NCBI GenBank assembly: GCA_027604185.1
Contig: JADGKB010000019.1
Span: forward strand, 1 to 64,000
Direction of reading: 5' to 3'
Length of the DNA stretch: 64,000 bases
Source: Boothiomyces macroporosus
Taxonomy: Eukaryota; Chytridiomycota; Chytridiomycetes; Rhizophydiales; Terramycetaceae
Part shown: in pieces, positions 1-10,400 of the stretch
Layout: each line of letters starts with the position of its first letter
How positions within the stretch are numbered: the stretch's first letter is position 1
Notes under the pieces: generated by a model
What the model saw: only the letters and a program-made list of their open reading frames with translations
What the model was told of the DNA's origin: nothing
Databases searched by the model: none
Position numbers and translations under genes: made by a program

Positions 1-520
1 CATGCTTTGGAAGCAAAGTTACATTGTCAACTACAGGGCCACAGCTTGTGGCAGTGGTGGAGGTGATTTCAATCACAGTCTTTGGGTCAGTGGCCTTGAA
101 TTCGTATACAATTTCGGTCCAGGCGCCCTTGGCAGTGTCGTGGTTGTACTTGAAGTTTAGTGGTGCGACTCCGGTAGCAGAAACATAGCCGGTCTTTTCC
201 TTTGGATCGCACAAATAGTTTGCATTCAAATAGAACGACAAGACGTACTTTTCCCCTGGGACCAGATGGACTTCTTGTTCAATGCCATAAGGAGTGTTGG
301 CACTTAGATCCATGGACCACTGGCCAGACTGGTTTGGCCATGGGCTGTGGTCCACTTCGAATTGAGTGCCGTGGCAGACTTTCCATGGAGCAATGGCTTT
401 TTCGTCAGTCAAGATACACCAAGACTCCTTACAGTACTGCGCACTGTGGTCTTCAAAGTCTCCGTTTTTCAGCAAATTGGCAGATACAGCAATAGCAAAC
501 AAGGCAGCGTTAAATAACAT
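1..520 (-). CDS. Secreted DUF642-like carbohydrate-binding protein, 3' end outside window
   Basis: The frame opens at 520 and runs off the window edge, so the C-terminus is missing. The first ~14 residues (MLFNAALFAIAVSA) form a short signal peptide, and the mature part starts NLLKNGDFED, the typical opening of DUF642 / choice-of-anchor proteins. A beta-rich region follows, with PWKVCHG, SGQWSMDLS and a SCGPVVDNVTLLP segment matching the end of the first galactose-binding-like fold. Known DUF642 proteins bind cell-wall polysaccharide; I infer secretion to the wall or outside. No intron is seen in the 173 codons present. It is divergent from the gene starting at 730, with about 210 bases between the two starts. 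Confidence 0.75.
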   Translation of the reverse strand, partial: MLFNAALFAIAVSANLLKNGDFEDHSAQYCKESWCILTDEKAIAPWKVCHGTQFEVDHSPWPNQSGQWSMDLSANTPYGIEQEVHLVPGEKYVLSFYLNANYLCDPKEKTGYVSATGVAPLNFKYNHDTAKGAWTEIVYEFKATDPKTVIEITSTTATSCGPVVDNVTLLPKH

Positions 521-729
521 TTTTACGGTTTCAGATTTCTACATGTTTTTATAGCTTGGTTTGTTTATGTTTACTTGGCAATTATTTATATTTTTGTACA
601 TGGAGATATAGCGTTACCGTGGAATCTATGTATATACTCATTGGCTTACAGTTGCTGATTACTGAGCAAGCGATTTTCGGACGCAGGATAATCGTGGTGT
701 GAGTTTGTATTTTTTCCAAAACCAATCTC

Positions 730-2259
730 ATGCCTCTTCCCACTCTCCTACCCTACCAGAAACAACCTCGTCTTTCTGTTAGTAAATCATTTGAAAATAT
801 CATTACAGGACACTCTACAGCAGAAGAGCAAGTTCCCACGCAAGGATTTGAGATACCGGAAAGTATAGTCGCTGATCAATACAAAAGATTTACAGAGATA
901 AAAATAGACCAGCAGGAGCTAGTAGAAAATTGCAAACTGAAGATTAATGAACTGGAGATTAAAAACAAGCAGCTTTCCTTAATTTTGCATGACTATGATC
1001 AAACTATACAATCACAGGCAAAGGAAATTAAAGTGTTGAAAGCGACTCTAGCTAACCAGGAATATGGCTCGCCAGCACATGTAAAAGTGTTGGTTTCTAC
1101 TATCGATGGATTACAACGCGAATTACACCGTCTACGCGAACAAAATTCATTATTAATGAATGAAGACAGCAAATACAAGAGTTCTAGCTTTATGAATCAT
1201 GCAAGGGAGAGTTCTGGAGAAAGAAAGAGCGTAAACCACTTGCAGTTTCAGTACAGATCTCCAAGAGCTTCTCCTACTAGATTAAATATACCTACTAGCA
1301 ATTTGAATGATGATCAGCACTCAATAAGTAACAGCCCAATCAGTAGAAAGTCGAACGTGTCACCAGCAGTTTCGCCTACTCACAAAACTGCAAGTACTTT
1401 TAGCAGTAGTTTCAATTCTCCTGTTTTACAAGAAAGAAGGGAATTTAGGAGTAAAAATGAAAAACAAGAAAACTTTTACCCGGCTTCTCATTTATTCAAT
1501 CAAAAGCTGCCTAGCCCAAGTCAGAGAATATCAAAGTATCCTTCTCCAAAGTCAGAACGATTAGGGGTCTTTGCGAATATGGGGAAAAGCATGGATAACC
1601 TAGATATTGATCATCAAAATGCTGTTTATTCAAATGGAAGCAGCCCTTCTCGTCAAATCCGTCACCCTGTAAATAGCGCTATAAGCAGAGAATTTAATTC
1701 TAGCAGTGTAAATAATCAATATAAAACCGCTACAAACCACACAAAATCCACGGGAATTAGCACCTTAGGCTATCGGGTAAACCATCCTTTCTCGAACCAG
1801 AAATTTGGTAAAGATCCTGGCGTAGATCAGGATAGACAGACTTTAAACACATTACATGACCAACTAAATTATATTGGACTATTGCTAGATCAAGATGCAA
1901 AGGATATAGCTCAAGCGAAGCCTAGGGCCGCGAGTCCAAGTTTGTCGGATAATTTCCAAACCACTTCCACTTACAAAAATCGGACCATTCCTTCCTCACA
2001 CTCAGTACCTGACCTCAAATACCGAAAGGGTAGTTCCTCGTTTGAACACCGCACCAGCATTTTGAAACAACCAAGCACGATTAAATCTCCCAAAACAGCA
2101 ACTGTTAGGATTAATCCTTCTCCTGTTGAGGAAAAATGGGCAACTTCGACAACCAGTTCCCCATCTCCTACTAAATCAATGCTGATTCAAGAAAGAGATT
2201 TGCTAGAACAAGAATTATTGGAGCAATACGAAAGAATGAGAAAAATGAATGGTATATAA
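730..2259 (+). CDS. Coiled-coil, Ser/Pro-rich protein of unknown function
   Basis: A single 509-codon exon that I do not recognise. Residues ~47-142 are predicted coiled coil, with long runs of Lys, Glu, Leu and Gln. Residues ~150-480 are low complexity, rich in Ser, Pro, Asn and Lys, with many SP and SPxR/K sites typical of phosphorylated scaffold proteins. A short acidic helix with Leu-rich heptads ends the protein. There is no signal peptide or membrane segment. A cytoskeletal or polarity scaffold is possible but is only inference. The gene converges on the DHHC gene, the two stops being about 24 bases apart. It lacks introns, unlike most neighbours. Confidence 0.7.
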   Translation: MPLPTLLPYQKQPRLSVSKSFENIITGHSTAEEQVPTQGFEIPESIVADQYKRFTEIKIDQQELVENCKLKINELEIKNKQLSLILHDYDQTIQSQAKEIKVLKATLANQEYGSPAHVKVLVSTIDGLQRELHRLREQNSLLMNEDSKYKSSSFMNHARESSGERKSVNHLQFQYRSPRASPTRLNIPTSNLNDDQHSISNSPISRKSNVSPAVSPTHKTASTFSSSFNSPVLQERREFRSKNEKQENFYPASHLFNQKLPSPSQRISKYPSPKSERLGVFANMGKSMDNLDIDHQNAVYSNGSSPSRQIRHPVNSAISREFNSSSVNNQYKTATNHTKSTGISTLGYRVNHPFSNQKFGKDPGVDQDRQTLNTLHDQLNYIGLLLDQDAKDIAQAKPRAASPSLSDNFQTTSTYKNRTIPSSHSVPDLKYRKGSSSFEHRTSILKQPSTIKSPKTATVRINPSPVEEKWATSTTSSPSPTKSMLIQERDLLEQELLEQYERMRKMNGI

Positions 2260-2283
2260 TTAACTTTTTCTAATATATTTACT

Positions 2284-3353
2284 TTATGCGAAATCTTTGT
2301 ATCTATTTGCTTCCTTCATTCTCTGTCGATATTCTCTGGTATTGATTTGCCATAAAAATGGACCTCTAGCTGCTCTGCTTTCATAGTAACCGTAAGTTGA
2401 AATACCAACGTACATTAAACGAGAATGAAAAACAGTCAACCAGCACATTCCGCAAGCACATCCCACTACTGCAGCTCCAAAAGCGAATACTCCAATAAGA
2501 GACCAGATGGAATTGCTAAATTGAACAGCTACTTTTCCAAATACTACATTAAATAGGAACTACTTGATTGGTTGTAATAGTCCAAGTCGACAAAGAATGA
2601 AACAAAGATGTATATGGAAAATATCCCCACATATACAGACAAGATCGTTGCTAATAAAATTGTCATAAAGAACGACTTGTAGTTTGCCTTGCCAATACAA
2701 GTCGACAGGAACTGACAGTGGTGGTCGTAATCCGCTACGCATTTGTTGCATGGCTTGCAATGTTTTGTTTGTGGCGACACAACCACTTGACAAATATTAC
2801 AAAACTTTGTGTCTGGATCAATGACTGGCACTCCTGTTGTCTTTATATAATTTACATTTCTTTGTACATTCGATTTAGTAACAACAGAGTCTTCTGTATC
2901 AACCGTGACTGTGTAGAGCGTGAATGTGATTTGGAGAATAAACAAAACACCGACTACGATCGAGCTTACACTGTAAATTGTTGGCTGTTCGATAAAGCGA
3001 ATAAATACTCCAAAATAAACACCTGCTCCTATTGCGTATAAGCTTAGCATCAGTGGAAATAAAACTGAATTAAAATATAGCTACTGTTGATGGGTCGATA
3101 CCAACCGTTCTTTCTTGACCAGGCATTGAATTGAACAGGGTCGTATCCGGTTGAACCAAAAAAGAAATCCTCATTGTAAACTAGATTAAACTATACGTAC
3201 CACACAAGGGCAAGTTCAACTTTTCCTTTGGGTTGAGAGCGTCTTTAAAGTTTTTCAGCGTATCGTTTGACTTCTACCATTAAGCGGATGTACCTGCGGA
3301 ATGACTCTGGACTCTTGCATAACGAGAATGGGCTCCAGTTCTTTATCATTCAT
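2284..3353 (-). CDS. DHHC-type palmitoyltransferase
   Basis: Five exons give 329 residues. The zinc-binding cysteine-rich domain around residues 160-205 contains [13 protein letters not shown] and the catalytic YDHHCQFL motif, followed by [11 protein letters not shown]. Two hydrophobic segments precede it (from [10 protein letters not shown]) and two follow. This is the layout of protein S-acyltransferases, which move palmitate from their DHHC cysteine to cytosolic cysteines of target proteins at ER/Golgi membranes. The four introns at 2544-2563, 3065-3084, 3181-3200 and 3274-3293 are each exactly 20 bases, and removing them gives an uninterrupted frame from the ATG at 3353. The start lies 75 bases from the divergent glucosidase II beta start, so the two share a promoter. 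Confidence 0.9.
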
Positions 3354-3386
3354 CGTTTTTCTACTTGCGAAAAAATGTGGCGCCAT

Positions 3387-3394
3387 AACGTGGC
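3387..3394 (+). promoter_or_regulatory. AACGTGGC element in the DHHC / glucosidase II promoter
   Basis: AACGTGGC lies 42 bases before the glucosidase II beta ATG and between two divergent genes. The same 7-mer AACGTGG, in the same orientation relative to the gene, occurs 38-54 bases before three other starts (43372, 50084 and minus strand 51937). It resembles ACGTG-core elements bound by bZIP unfolded-protein-response factors; that link is inference. Confidence 0.4.
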
Positions 3395-3428
3395 CGTTGG
3401 GTGTGGGATCTCGTTTTCCACACTAAAA

Positions 3429-4732
3429 ATGCTTAGATTGTATCTTGCTGCCATTTGCGCAGCGCAGACTTATCAAATCAGAGGAGTGGAACAATCGCAA
3501 AAGGAATTATATGTAAAGAACTTTTCTTGTCTGGACAAGTCAAATCCAAATGCGGTAGTGAACGACGACTTTTGTGATTGCAATGATGGCAGCGACGAGC
3601 CAGGTTCGTTAGGATTAATTCAGGGACGTCGGCATGCTCGAATGGAAAGTTTTATTGCATTAATTTTGGGCATTTTCCCAAATATATCAATTCATCTCAT
3701 GTAAATGACGGGATATGCGGTAATCAACACTAACAAAGATTGCTGTGATGGAAGCGATGAATATCTCAAGCTTACCAAGTGTCCTGACACCTGCGGGGAG
3801 CTGCATCAGGCATATTTGCAGGAACAGGCACGATTGGAAGAAATTCGAAAACTGGGGGCTCAAAAGAAGATGGAGTTGATAGCAAATGCAAAGGACAAAA
3901 TCAAAGAATTAAGGAGAGAATTGAAAACCACAAAGGCACAGCTACCTCGTTTCCTGAAAGAGGCAGAAGCCGCCAAAAATAAGTTGGAAGCACTGAAAAG
4001 AAGAAAGGAGCCAGTATCAGAGTCTGGCAATTTCATTAATACTATTTGGGAAAAGGCTTCCTCTCTCTTGAAATTGGCAAATATTGAATTCACCAAAACA
4101 GCAGTCAAAGAGCAAAAAACCAATGAAATTGAAATTACAGAATCTCCAGCGGCTGCTGAATCTACAGATGAAACCCCAACTGCTAGCGCGCCAAATCCAG
4201 AATCTACTGCAGAACCAGTTGTAGAAGTTGATCCTGAATTAGAGAAAGGTTGGTGTTGATTAAATTTAGAAATTGAACAAGTTGAGCAAGAAGTCAATGA
4301 CATCAACAGAAAAGTTTCAGATAGCGAATCCAGGATTAAGCAAATCAGCGAAGAGCTCGAGCAAGATAATGGGGTAGATGATGTTTATCTTACCTTGCGA
4401 AACCAGTGCATTGAGCACACTGACGAGGAGTATCTTTGAATTAACCAAGATATACCTACAAGCTTTGTTTCTTTTCTGATAGTAAGCAGGGGTACACCTC
4501 TCTGGGTACATTTGAAAGTTGGGATAAGGAAGCTCACTCAATGTCCTACACCAGCGGGCAAACTTGTTGGAATGGGCCAGCGCGATCGACTTTGGTTCAA
4601 TTGCAATGTGCAACTGAAAATACGTTAATCTCTGTGTCAGAGCCAAACAAGTGTGAGTACTTGTTTATTGTGGGAACTCCAGCAGAGTGTATCATCACAG
4701 ATTCCGACCTTTCCGAAAAAGACGAACTCTAA
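3429..4732 (+). CDS. PRKCSH: Glucosidase II beta subunit (ER N-glycan trimming), ends KDEL
   Basis: Five exons give 407 residues. The start at 3429 gives a signal peptide ([16 protein letters not shown]) and the mature RGV. Two LDL-receptor-A-like modules follow ([11 protein letters not shown] and [10 protein letters not shown]), then a coiled-coil acidic stretch and a C-terminal MRH lectin domain ([31 protein letters not shown]). The protein ends in KDEL, the ER-retention signal. It partners glucosidase II alpha, presenting mannose-bearing glycans and holding the enzyme in the ER during calnexin-cycle trimming. Introns are 3604-3623, 3720-3738, 4249-4269 and 4430-4449 (19-21 bases). The second ends AAAG after a CTAAC branch-like site. 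AATAAA at 4732-4737 overlaps the stop codon. Confidence 0.95.
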
Positions 4733-4814
4733 ATAAAAATGTGTAGCCTCAACAGTGAGTCCCATTGTGTCACGTTTGTTCTTCAATTTTGTGACCAAAA
4801 CATTTCCCCATAAA

Positions 4815-6034
4815 ATGTACAGTCAATACGGTTCAATTAACAGCATATATGAAAATAACAATATCTCTACATTTGACAGGGCAAGGTTCCGGCAATATCG
4901 CCTGGAGACGTATCTACAAATTCCTCCCAGAAATCAAATTAAATATCCCAAGGACGTTGATGTGATAAACAAGAGTGCCAAATACTTTAAATTCACATAC
5001 TTTAATTCCAAAGATCCAACGAGCTTGGAGCATCCGCAGCTGCGAAATTTAATCTCCTTTCAAGACAACCAAGTCTATTACCTTCGTATGCCTTGTTAAT
5101 GTAGAAATGGATTTAGTAAAGAGGCTCAATACAATGACTAGAGAAACGTTTGTTGATTTGGATTTGAATGAGGAGAATAAACAGAATTTTAGGATATGCT
5201 CTATGGCGAGTAGCAAGGAGCTGCTGGTACTCGGAGGTTGGGGTTGCTAACACAGGTCTAACAGGGACATACTTGATAAAACGAATAGGCAGTAATGATT
5301 TAAGAGAGGCAGTGATATCAGACTCTCATAGCGCCATAACTAATCATCTTAATTTGGATAAAAGTAGATCTGGAGGTACTCGGACGCTAATCAAGCTTCT
5401 GTTTGTTCATTTTCTAGCAATGATCATATGCTGCGGATATTAGACTTGGATACCGAAAAGGTGGTTTCGTCATTTCCTTTCGAGTGGGCACCAAATTGCT
5501 CGGTGTTCAGTCCCGACAAATGCTTGCTTTGTGTAGTTGGGGACGATAGTTCTTGCAAAGTAATATCAGTGCAATCTGGAAAGGAGCTGATAAAACTGAG
5601 GGGTCATACAGGGCATAATTTTGCTTGCTCTTGGTCTAAAAACTCGCAGTATATTGCTACAGGGAGCGAAGGTACAACAATACTAAACCATGATTTAACT
5701 ACCCGGTTGTACGACATCCGTAATACTTCTAAACCACTTCGTGTCATTCCATGCTCTTTTAGTGCAGTTAGATCGCTCAACTTTGATCCAAATAGCAATT
5801 TCCTGTTAATTGCCGAAGCTGCAGATTTTATTCACGTCCTAGATGTGAATAAATCTACTATGGAACAAGAAATCGAAATATATGGTGATATAGCTGGGTG
5901 TTGCTGGTCGGTAACTGGAGAGCGTATATATATTGGCAATGCAGGTATTAGACTTAGTAACAACAGACATTACTTCTGGAGGATTAATCGAATTTCAGAA
6001 AAGAAATGTGATAATAGAGTCTGGCCTTGTTTAA
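4815..6034 (+). CDS. WD40-repeat protein of the C2A9.03 / plant transducin-like family
   Basis: 372 or 379 residues depending on one ambiguous intron. The N-terminal part contains the LRNLISFQDNQVYYL motif. The C-terminal part has WD-like repeats including CSWSKNSQYIATGSE, TRLYDIRN and a conserved LLIAEAADFIHVLDV segment. I recall this arrangement from uncharacterised fungal and plant WD40 proteins related to S. pombe C2A9.03. The molecular role is not established. Certain introns are 5086-5104, 5237-5255, 5376-5395 and 5945-5966. Bases 5672-5692 (21 bases, with TACTAAAC) look like a further intron ending in TG; because it is in frame and stop-free, reading through only adds seven residues. 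The gene converges on MCM10, with stops 38 bases apart. Confidence 0.85.
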
Positions 6035-6072
6035 AATTCCCAACTTTAATATAATGTATTTATTAGTATCTA

Positions 6073-7286
6073 TCAAATAATTTCTAATTCGCATTCAGAA
6101 TCACTATCAGGCTGTGATAGCTTTGGTTTCTTTTTAGGTATCTGGTGAGGATCACCTCCCATTTTCATCAAGGCATTAGGGCCAAACACATTAACACGAT
6201 CTACTATTAAAAGTAAGATTACTTTCATCTTCTTCAATTCCCATCATCTTTCGATACACCTTTCCCCCATGAGAATTTGAATTTAATATCATTGCACTAC
6301 ATTAAAAGATTTTACATTCCAGCCTTTTCTTTTTCAGTCAGAATTCGCTCTGAAGGTTGCTTTGGCGGATTATATATTTGTACAGAGTTTCCTTGAGCTA
6401 CTATCGTGTGTTTGCCAATCTGATAACTGGCATTTCTATCATGCTGCCTAAACGCTTTCTTTTTTTCGTGTTTATTTTCAGGATTACCAACTGTAAACAG
6501 TCTATCGCCTGTTGCGAATTCCTGACGCTTATTCCTAGCCTGCTGGTAAATGGCCACCTGGTGGGCTGCGCAATATTTTGCGGCTCTTCTATCCAAGAAT
6601 TGCTTGCATTGCTCCTTTCCACCACCGCTGCAAAAACCTAAATCGACCGATTTCCCAATTTCCATTAATAGTAAGGAACTAGTTAATGTGAGAGCCAGCT
6701 CAGCATTATTTTGAGTTGGTTTAGAAATGTCACAATTAAGAATCGCAATTACTTTTCCCAACATGTTGTCTGTCTGAACGCAATCGCTGCCCTTCAAAAA
6801 TAACCGTATCGTCCCGTTTGGTTGGAAATCAGTTAGGGAAAGGCATTGGATTTTCATTCCTCCGTCCACTGCGAATGGTTCTGTTTGTTCATATACCACA
6901 CCAATAGTCACCCAATCTTCATTAATATCTCCATCCTGCATTGTATTTTCAATGTTGTTAATCGGCACATATTTTCGATCATACATCCGTTCATCCAACT
7001 CCTGCTGATCAAATGGCATATCATGCAATCGTATTTTCGAGTATTTGTCTTGAACCATTTGACTGAAATCAACCTTTGAGGGTTGAAATTCAAACGATCT
7101 TATCCTCCGTTCCTTCTTGTGCTCTTTGACTTTAGATTCTACTTGGGTTTCTGTTTTCTGCTTGATTGCTTGATACTCTCGTTGCAGCATCTTTATCTTT
7201 TCTTGATACTCCAAAATCTCTTTTTTTATTACAATCATTCGATGCTGGTCTTTACTTAAATTGATTGGGGTCGCCGATTGCTCCAT
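6073..7286 (-). CDS. MCM10: MCM10 DNA replication initiation factor
   Basis: 391 residues in three exons. An N-terminal coiled coil (residues ~15-60) is followed by an OB-fold region and a CCCH-type zinc finger (LGFCSGGGKEQCKQF ... KYCAAHQ), the signature core of MCM10. The protein binds single-stranded DNA, MCM2-7 and polymerase alpha, and is needed to activate the replicative helicase. After the core, two introns (6297-6315 and 6204-6222, 19 bases each) lead into a conserved basic tail with FGPNALMKMGG and KKKPKL, a likely nuclear signal. It is shorter than the yeast protein (571) but has all core domains. Start chosen at the first ATG of the conserved frame. Confidence 0.9.
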
Positions 7287-7488
7287 TAGTTTCGGACAAC
7301 TTGTGTGTCCACTCCAGATTTATTCCGCAGCCATGAGAAAACAAATTTTGAGGGTAATTACCGTTTGAATCTGCTGTACTGGATAGAAGCTAACCTGCAG
7401 CTATTACCAGATTGCATCGAGTCTGAGTTTTTGGTGTTTAAATTTCCAAATAATTGCAACTCATATTTATTCACTATAATAACTACTT

Positions 7489-10400
7489 TCAATCAAACGG
7501 CTTGGTTTTAGTAATGTAATCAGATAATGCAGTCTCGATATTCTTTCTCAACCATTCGCACGATTCTTGGCTGGGGCAGGGTATTACCCATCTTCTCGTT
7601 CCATACTTTGGTGCGAGTTGGATCTCGCAAATCCCAGGCTCGATTTTACGGATATCTTCAAAAGGAACCACGAATTCGGTTCTTCCTTTGTTGGTATGAA
7701 CAAGTAAAACATAGTTTTCGGTAATGATGCAGACCAAATCCTCCATTCGCATTTCCAAGTGACAGAGGTAAGACTCGTTAAAGTATTTACCACCTTCTAC
7801 TTCTCTAAGCCAATTTTGGCCAAGAGCTTCACGCATACTGAAAGGCTAATGTTAAAAGAAAATTTACCCTAAGAATTCCGTCTTTGCCAATATATCTAGG
7901 TAATCTTTGGCGTTCAATTTCATCATCAAATACAGTGGTGGTGTTTTTGATTCCTTCTGATACATTTGTAACCATATCAACTACTCCCGTTAAAGGTTTT
8001 GCAACAACGCCCAACAAGCCTTTGCCTACACCCATAAAGAAGCCTTCCACCCCTGCTTCTTTTGCACCTTGGAATGGTTGCGATACTAATCCTGTTACAC
8101 CACTACCGACTCCTCGAACAAAAGATGCGGCACCTGAAGCCATCCCTTGTCCAACATGCTTTGGTCGATTTCTTTGAATTAATATCAAACCTACCTGCCG
8201 GCAATTCTTCTCTTTTCTTGAAACTTTTGATCCATGGTCATGACAGATAATCCTTTTCCAATACTTCCAGTGAATTTAGAAAAAGTATCCGACAAACCAA
8301 ATACAGTTTTCTTTACCAAGCTCGTTGCACCTTTAGCCACTTCAATTCCAAATTCTTCTGGCTTGGTAATTTCAAATCCTTGGAGTGGCTCATAAAACAT
8401 GTCCTTTACACCACTTGCAACATTGCTGAATTAAAAATATCTTACTTGAACAGCCCTACTGGATTACCCAAAAAGTCTGCAGAGCCCACAAAACTGTGGA
8501 TTTGACTGTAGATTTCTCTCGAGTAGAAGAGTGTTATCAGTTCCATAAATTTCGCTTTGGAGAAGATAGGGTGTTGCAGCTCCAAGGCATGAAGTCGAAT
8601 AGGCGCATCGTGGATATTTCCAAGAGTCATTGTAAAGATGTCGTAAACTAAATTGATCATTCCGGTGCCTCTGGATCTTCCTTCCTTGTGCTTTTTTTGT
8701 TCAGACATACTAAACGACAAGTTCACTTGCACAGGCTGCAGTAAGAATGATTCAAAGTATAATCTGTCTCCGCCTTCCGCAGACTTGGGGAAAGTAATAG
8801 CTGCTGAAGTGTCACACGGCTCTGTGTAATTTATAATTTCGTTGCTTGAATATTTTGTAAAATCTAAAATTTCATTCAATAGTCCTTCATCCAGATCAAC
8901 AGACAATTCTTGCAGGAGAACCGTCAACCATTGGTAGTAATCTACTCCGTGAGAAGTGTCTTTTGAATGAGAAACAGTTGCAAAGAAGACAGGTCTATCT
9001 GCGTCTTTTTCAGTCGTATTCTTTTGTTTCAATACTGTAGGATACACAAATATTGGATTTGCAGAGCCTCCGATTTGGTTATCCACTTGGAACCATTTCA
9101 ACTTGATTGTAGAGATGAATTCGGTAATTGTATCCACCATTTGAACATCAAGGGTTTTTGCAGTCAAGTACAAAATTTCCCTCATATCTTTTGAAATGAA
9201 GGATATGCCAATACCTTCAATTCGAACTTTGTATGATGAAAGGATTCTAGAGAAATCATCTTTGCGCTGGAAATTCTCCAAAGTGGTACTGCTTCCAGTG
9301 CTTGAAATAGACATTCTATCCTTCTCGTCTCTATACAGGCTGCTCTTCTCGTCGTATGGAGTTAATTTTACCACAATAGTTGGACCTTCTGCAACCAAGT
9401 CGATTGAAATAATTCCTTTTCGATGGCCTTTTCCCTCAATAGGATATTTGAATGGCAATAGCGAACCCAACTGAGTAAGCTCAATTGGCCGCTGTCTGCC
9501 GTTTATGTCAATTGTAAGTGACTTGTTTTCAGCAGATGGGTAATCCCAAGCATACCACTGTTCTTCTCCTGGCACAACCGTATAGGTCTGTTCCAGCCCT
9601 GATTGAAAGTAGTTTACATCTACATTTGTGTAGTTGTCAATTCTAAATGGCCATTTTCCCTCTTCTTTCCAAAAGGATATGAACAACGTGGCCTTTTCCA
9701 GTGAAGTATCAACTCTGATTAGATCCGATGTGAGGGAACCAATTCTACCCACCTTCAAATATATACTTCCAACTTCTGTCAACTTGAATGGATTAGACCA
9801 CGTGCTGAGCATAATTGGAAGTTTGACACACAAATGTTCGGTGAGGTTTGCTAGATGTTTGAAATGCATCAAAGACATAGTTTCACCAGCTTTTAACGTG
9901 ATCGGCTTTGGATCTGGAGGTTGCCCAAATATCAAATCACCTCCAGTATTGTTCCGCAAAATAAATCGAGGAGTAAATGTTACCACTTTCGACATGTAAA
10001 ACTTGCCCAGTCCTTCTTGGATATCAACCCCAAGCACCACATCCTTTGTATGAGATTGATTGCCCAGAGTTATTTCATAGCTTGACCCCACAGCTTCGAA
10101 GCTTAAATCTCTGCTCCATTCAGTGTCAGCTATTCTTATCTGTGAGCGACTTCGGAGAGGTTCAAAGCTGGTGTACGAATACATCATTGGTAGAATATTC
10201 TGATTATCGCCAGCTTTCCCAGGGCAAGTGTGATGCTTTCCTGCTGGCCCAAGGAATGATTTTGTTCTGAATATTAAGTCTAACCCAGTCTTATTCAAAA
10301 TCAAGTATGGTGAATAAATGGAAACAGTTCTTCCATGAGTATTCCCGTCAAAATATTGAACTCCAAGATTGATTTGTAAATCATTTGAACCTTTTAAAAT

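Noticed and set aside
7287..7511. A 68-codon plus-strand frame and a possible small spliced gene between MCM10 and VPS13
   Set aside because: It begins with GTG rather than ATG, needs an intron of 25-47 bases outside the observed range, and overlaps the VPS13 3' end; no recognisable family.
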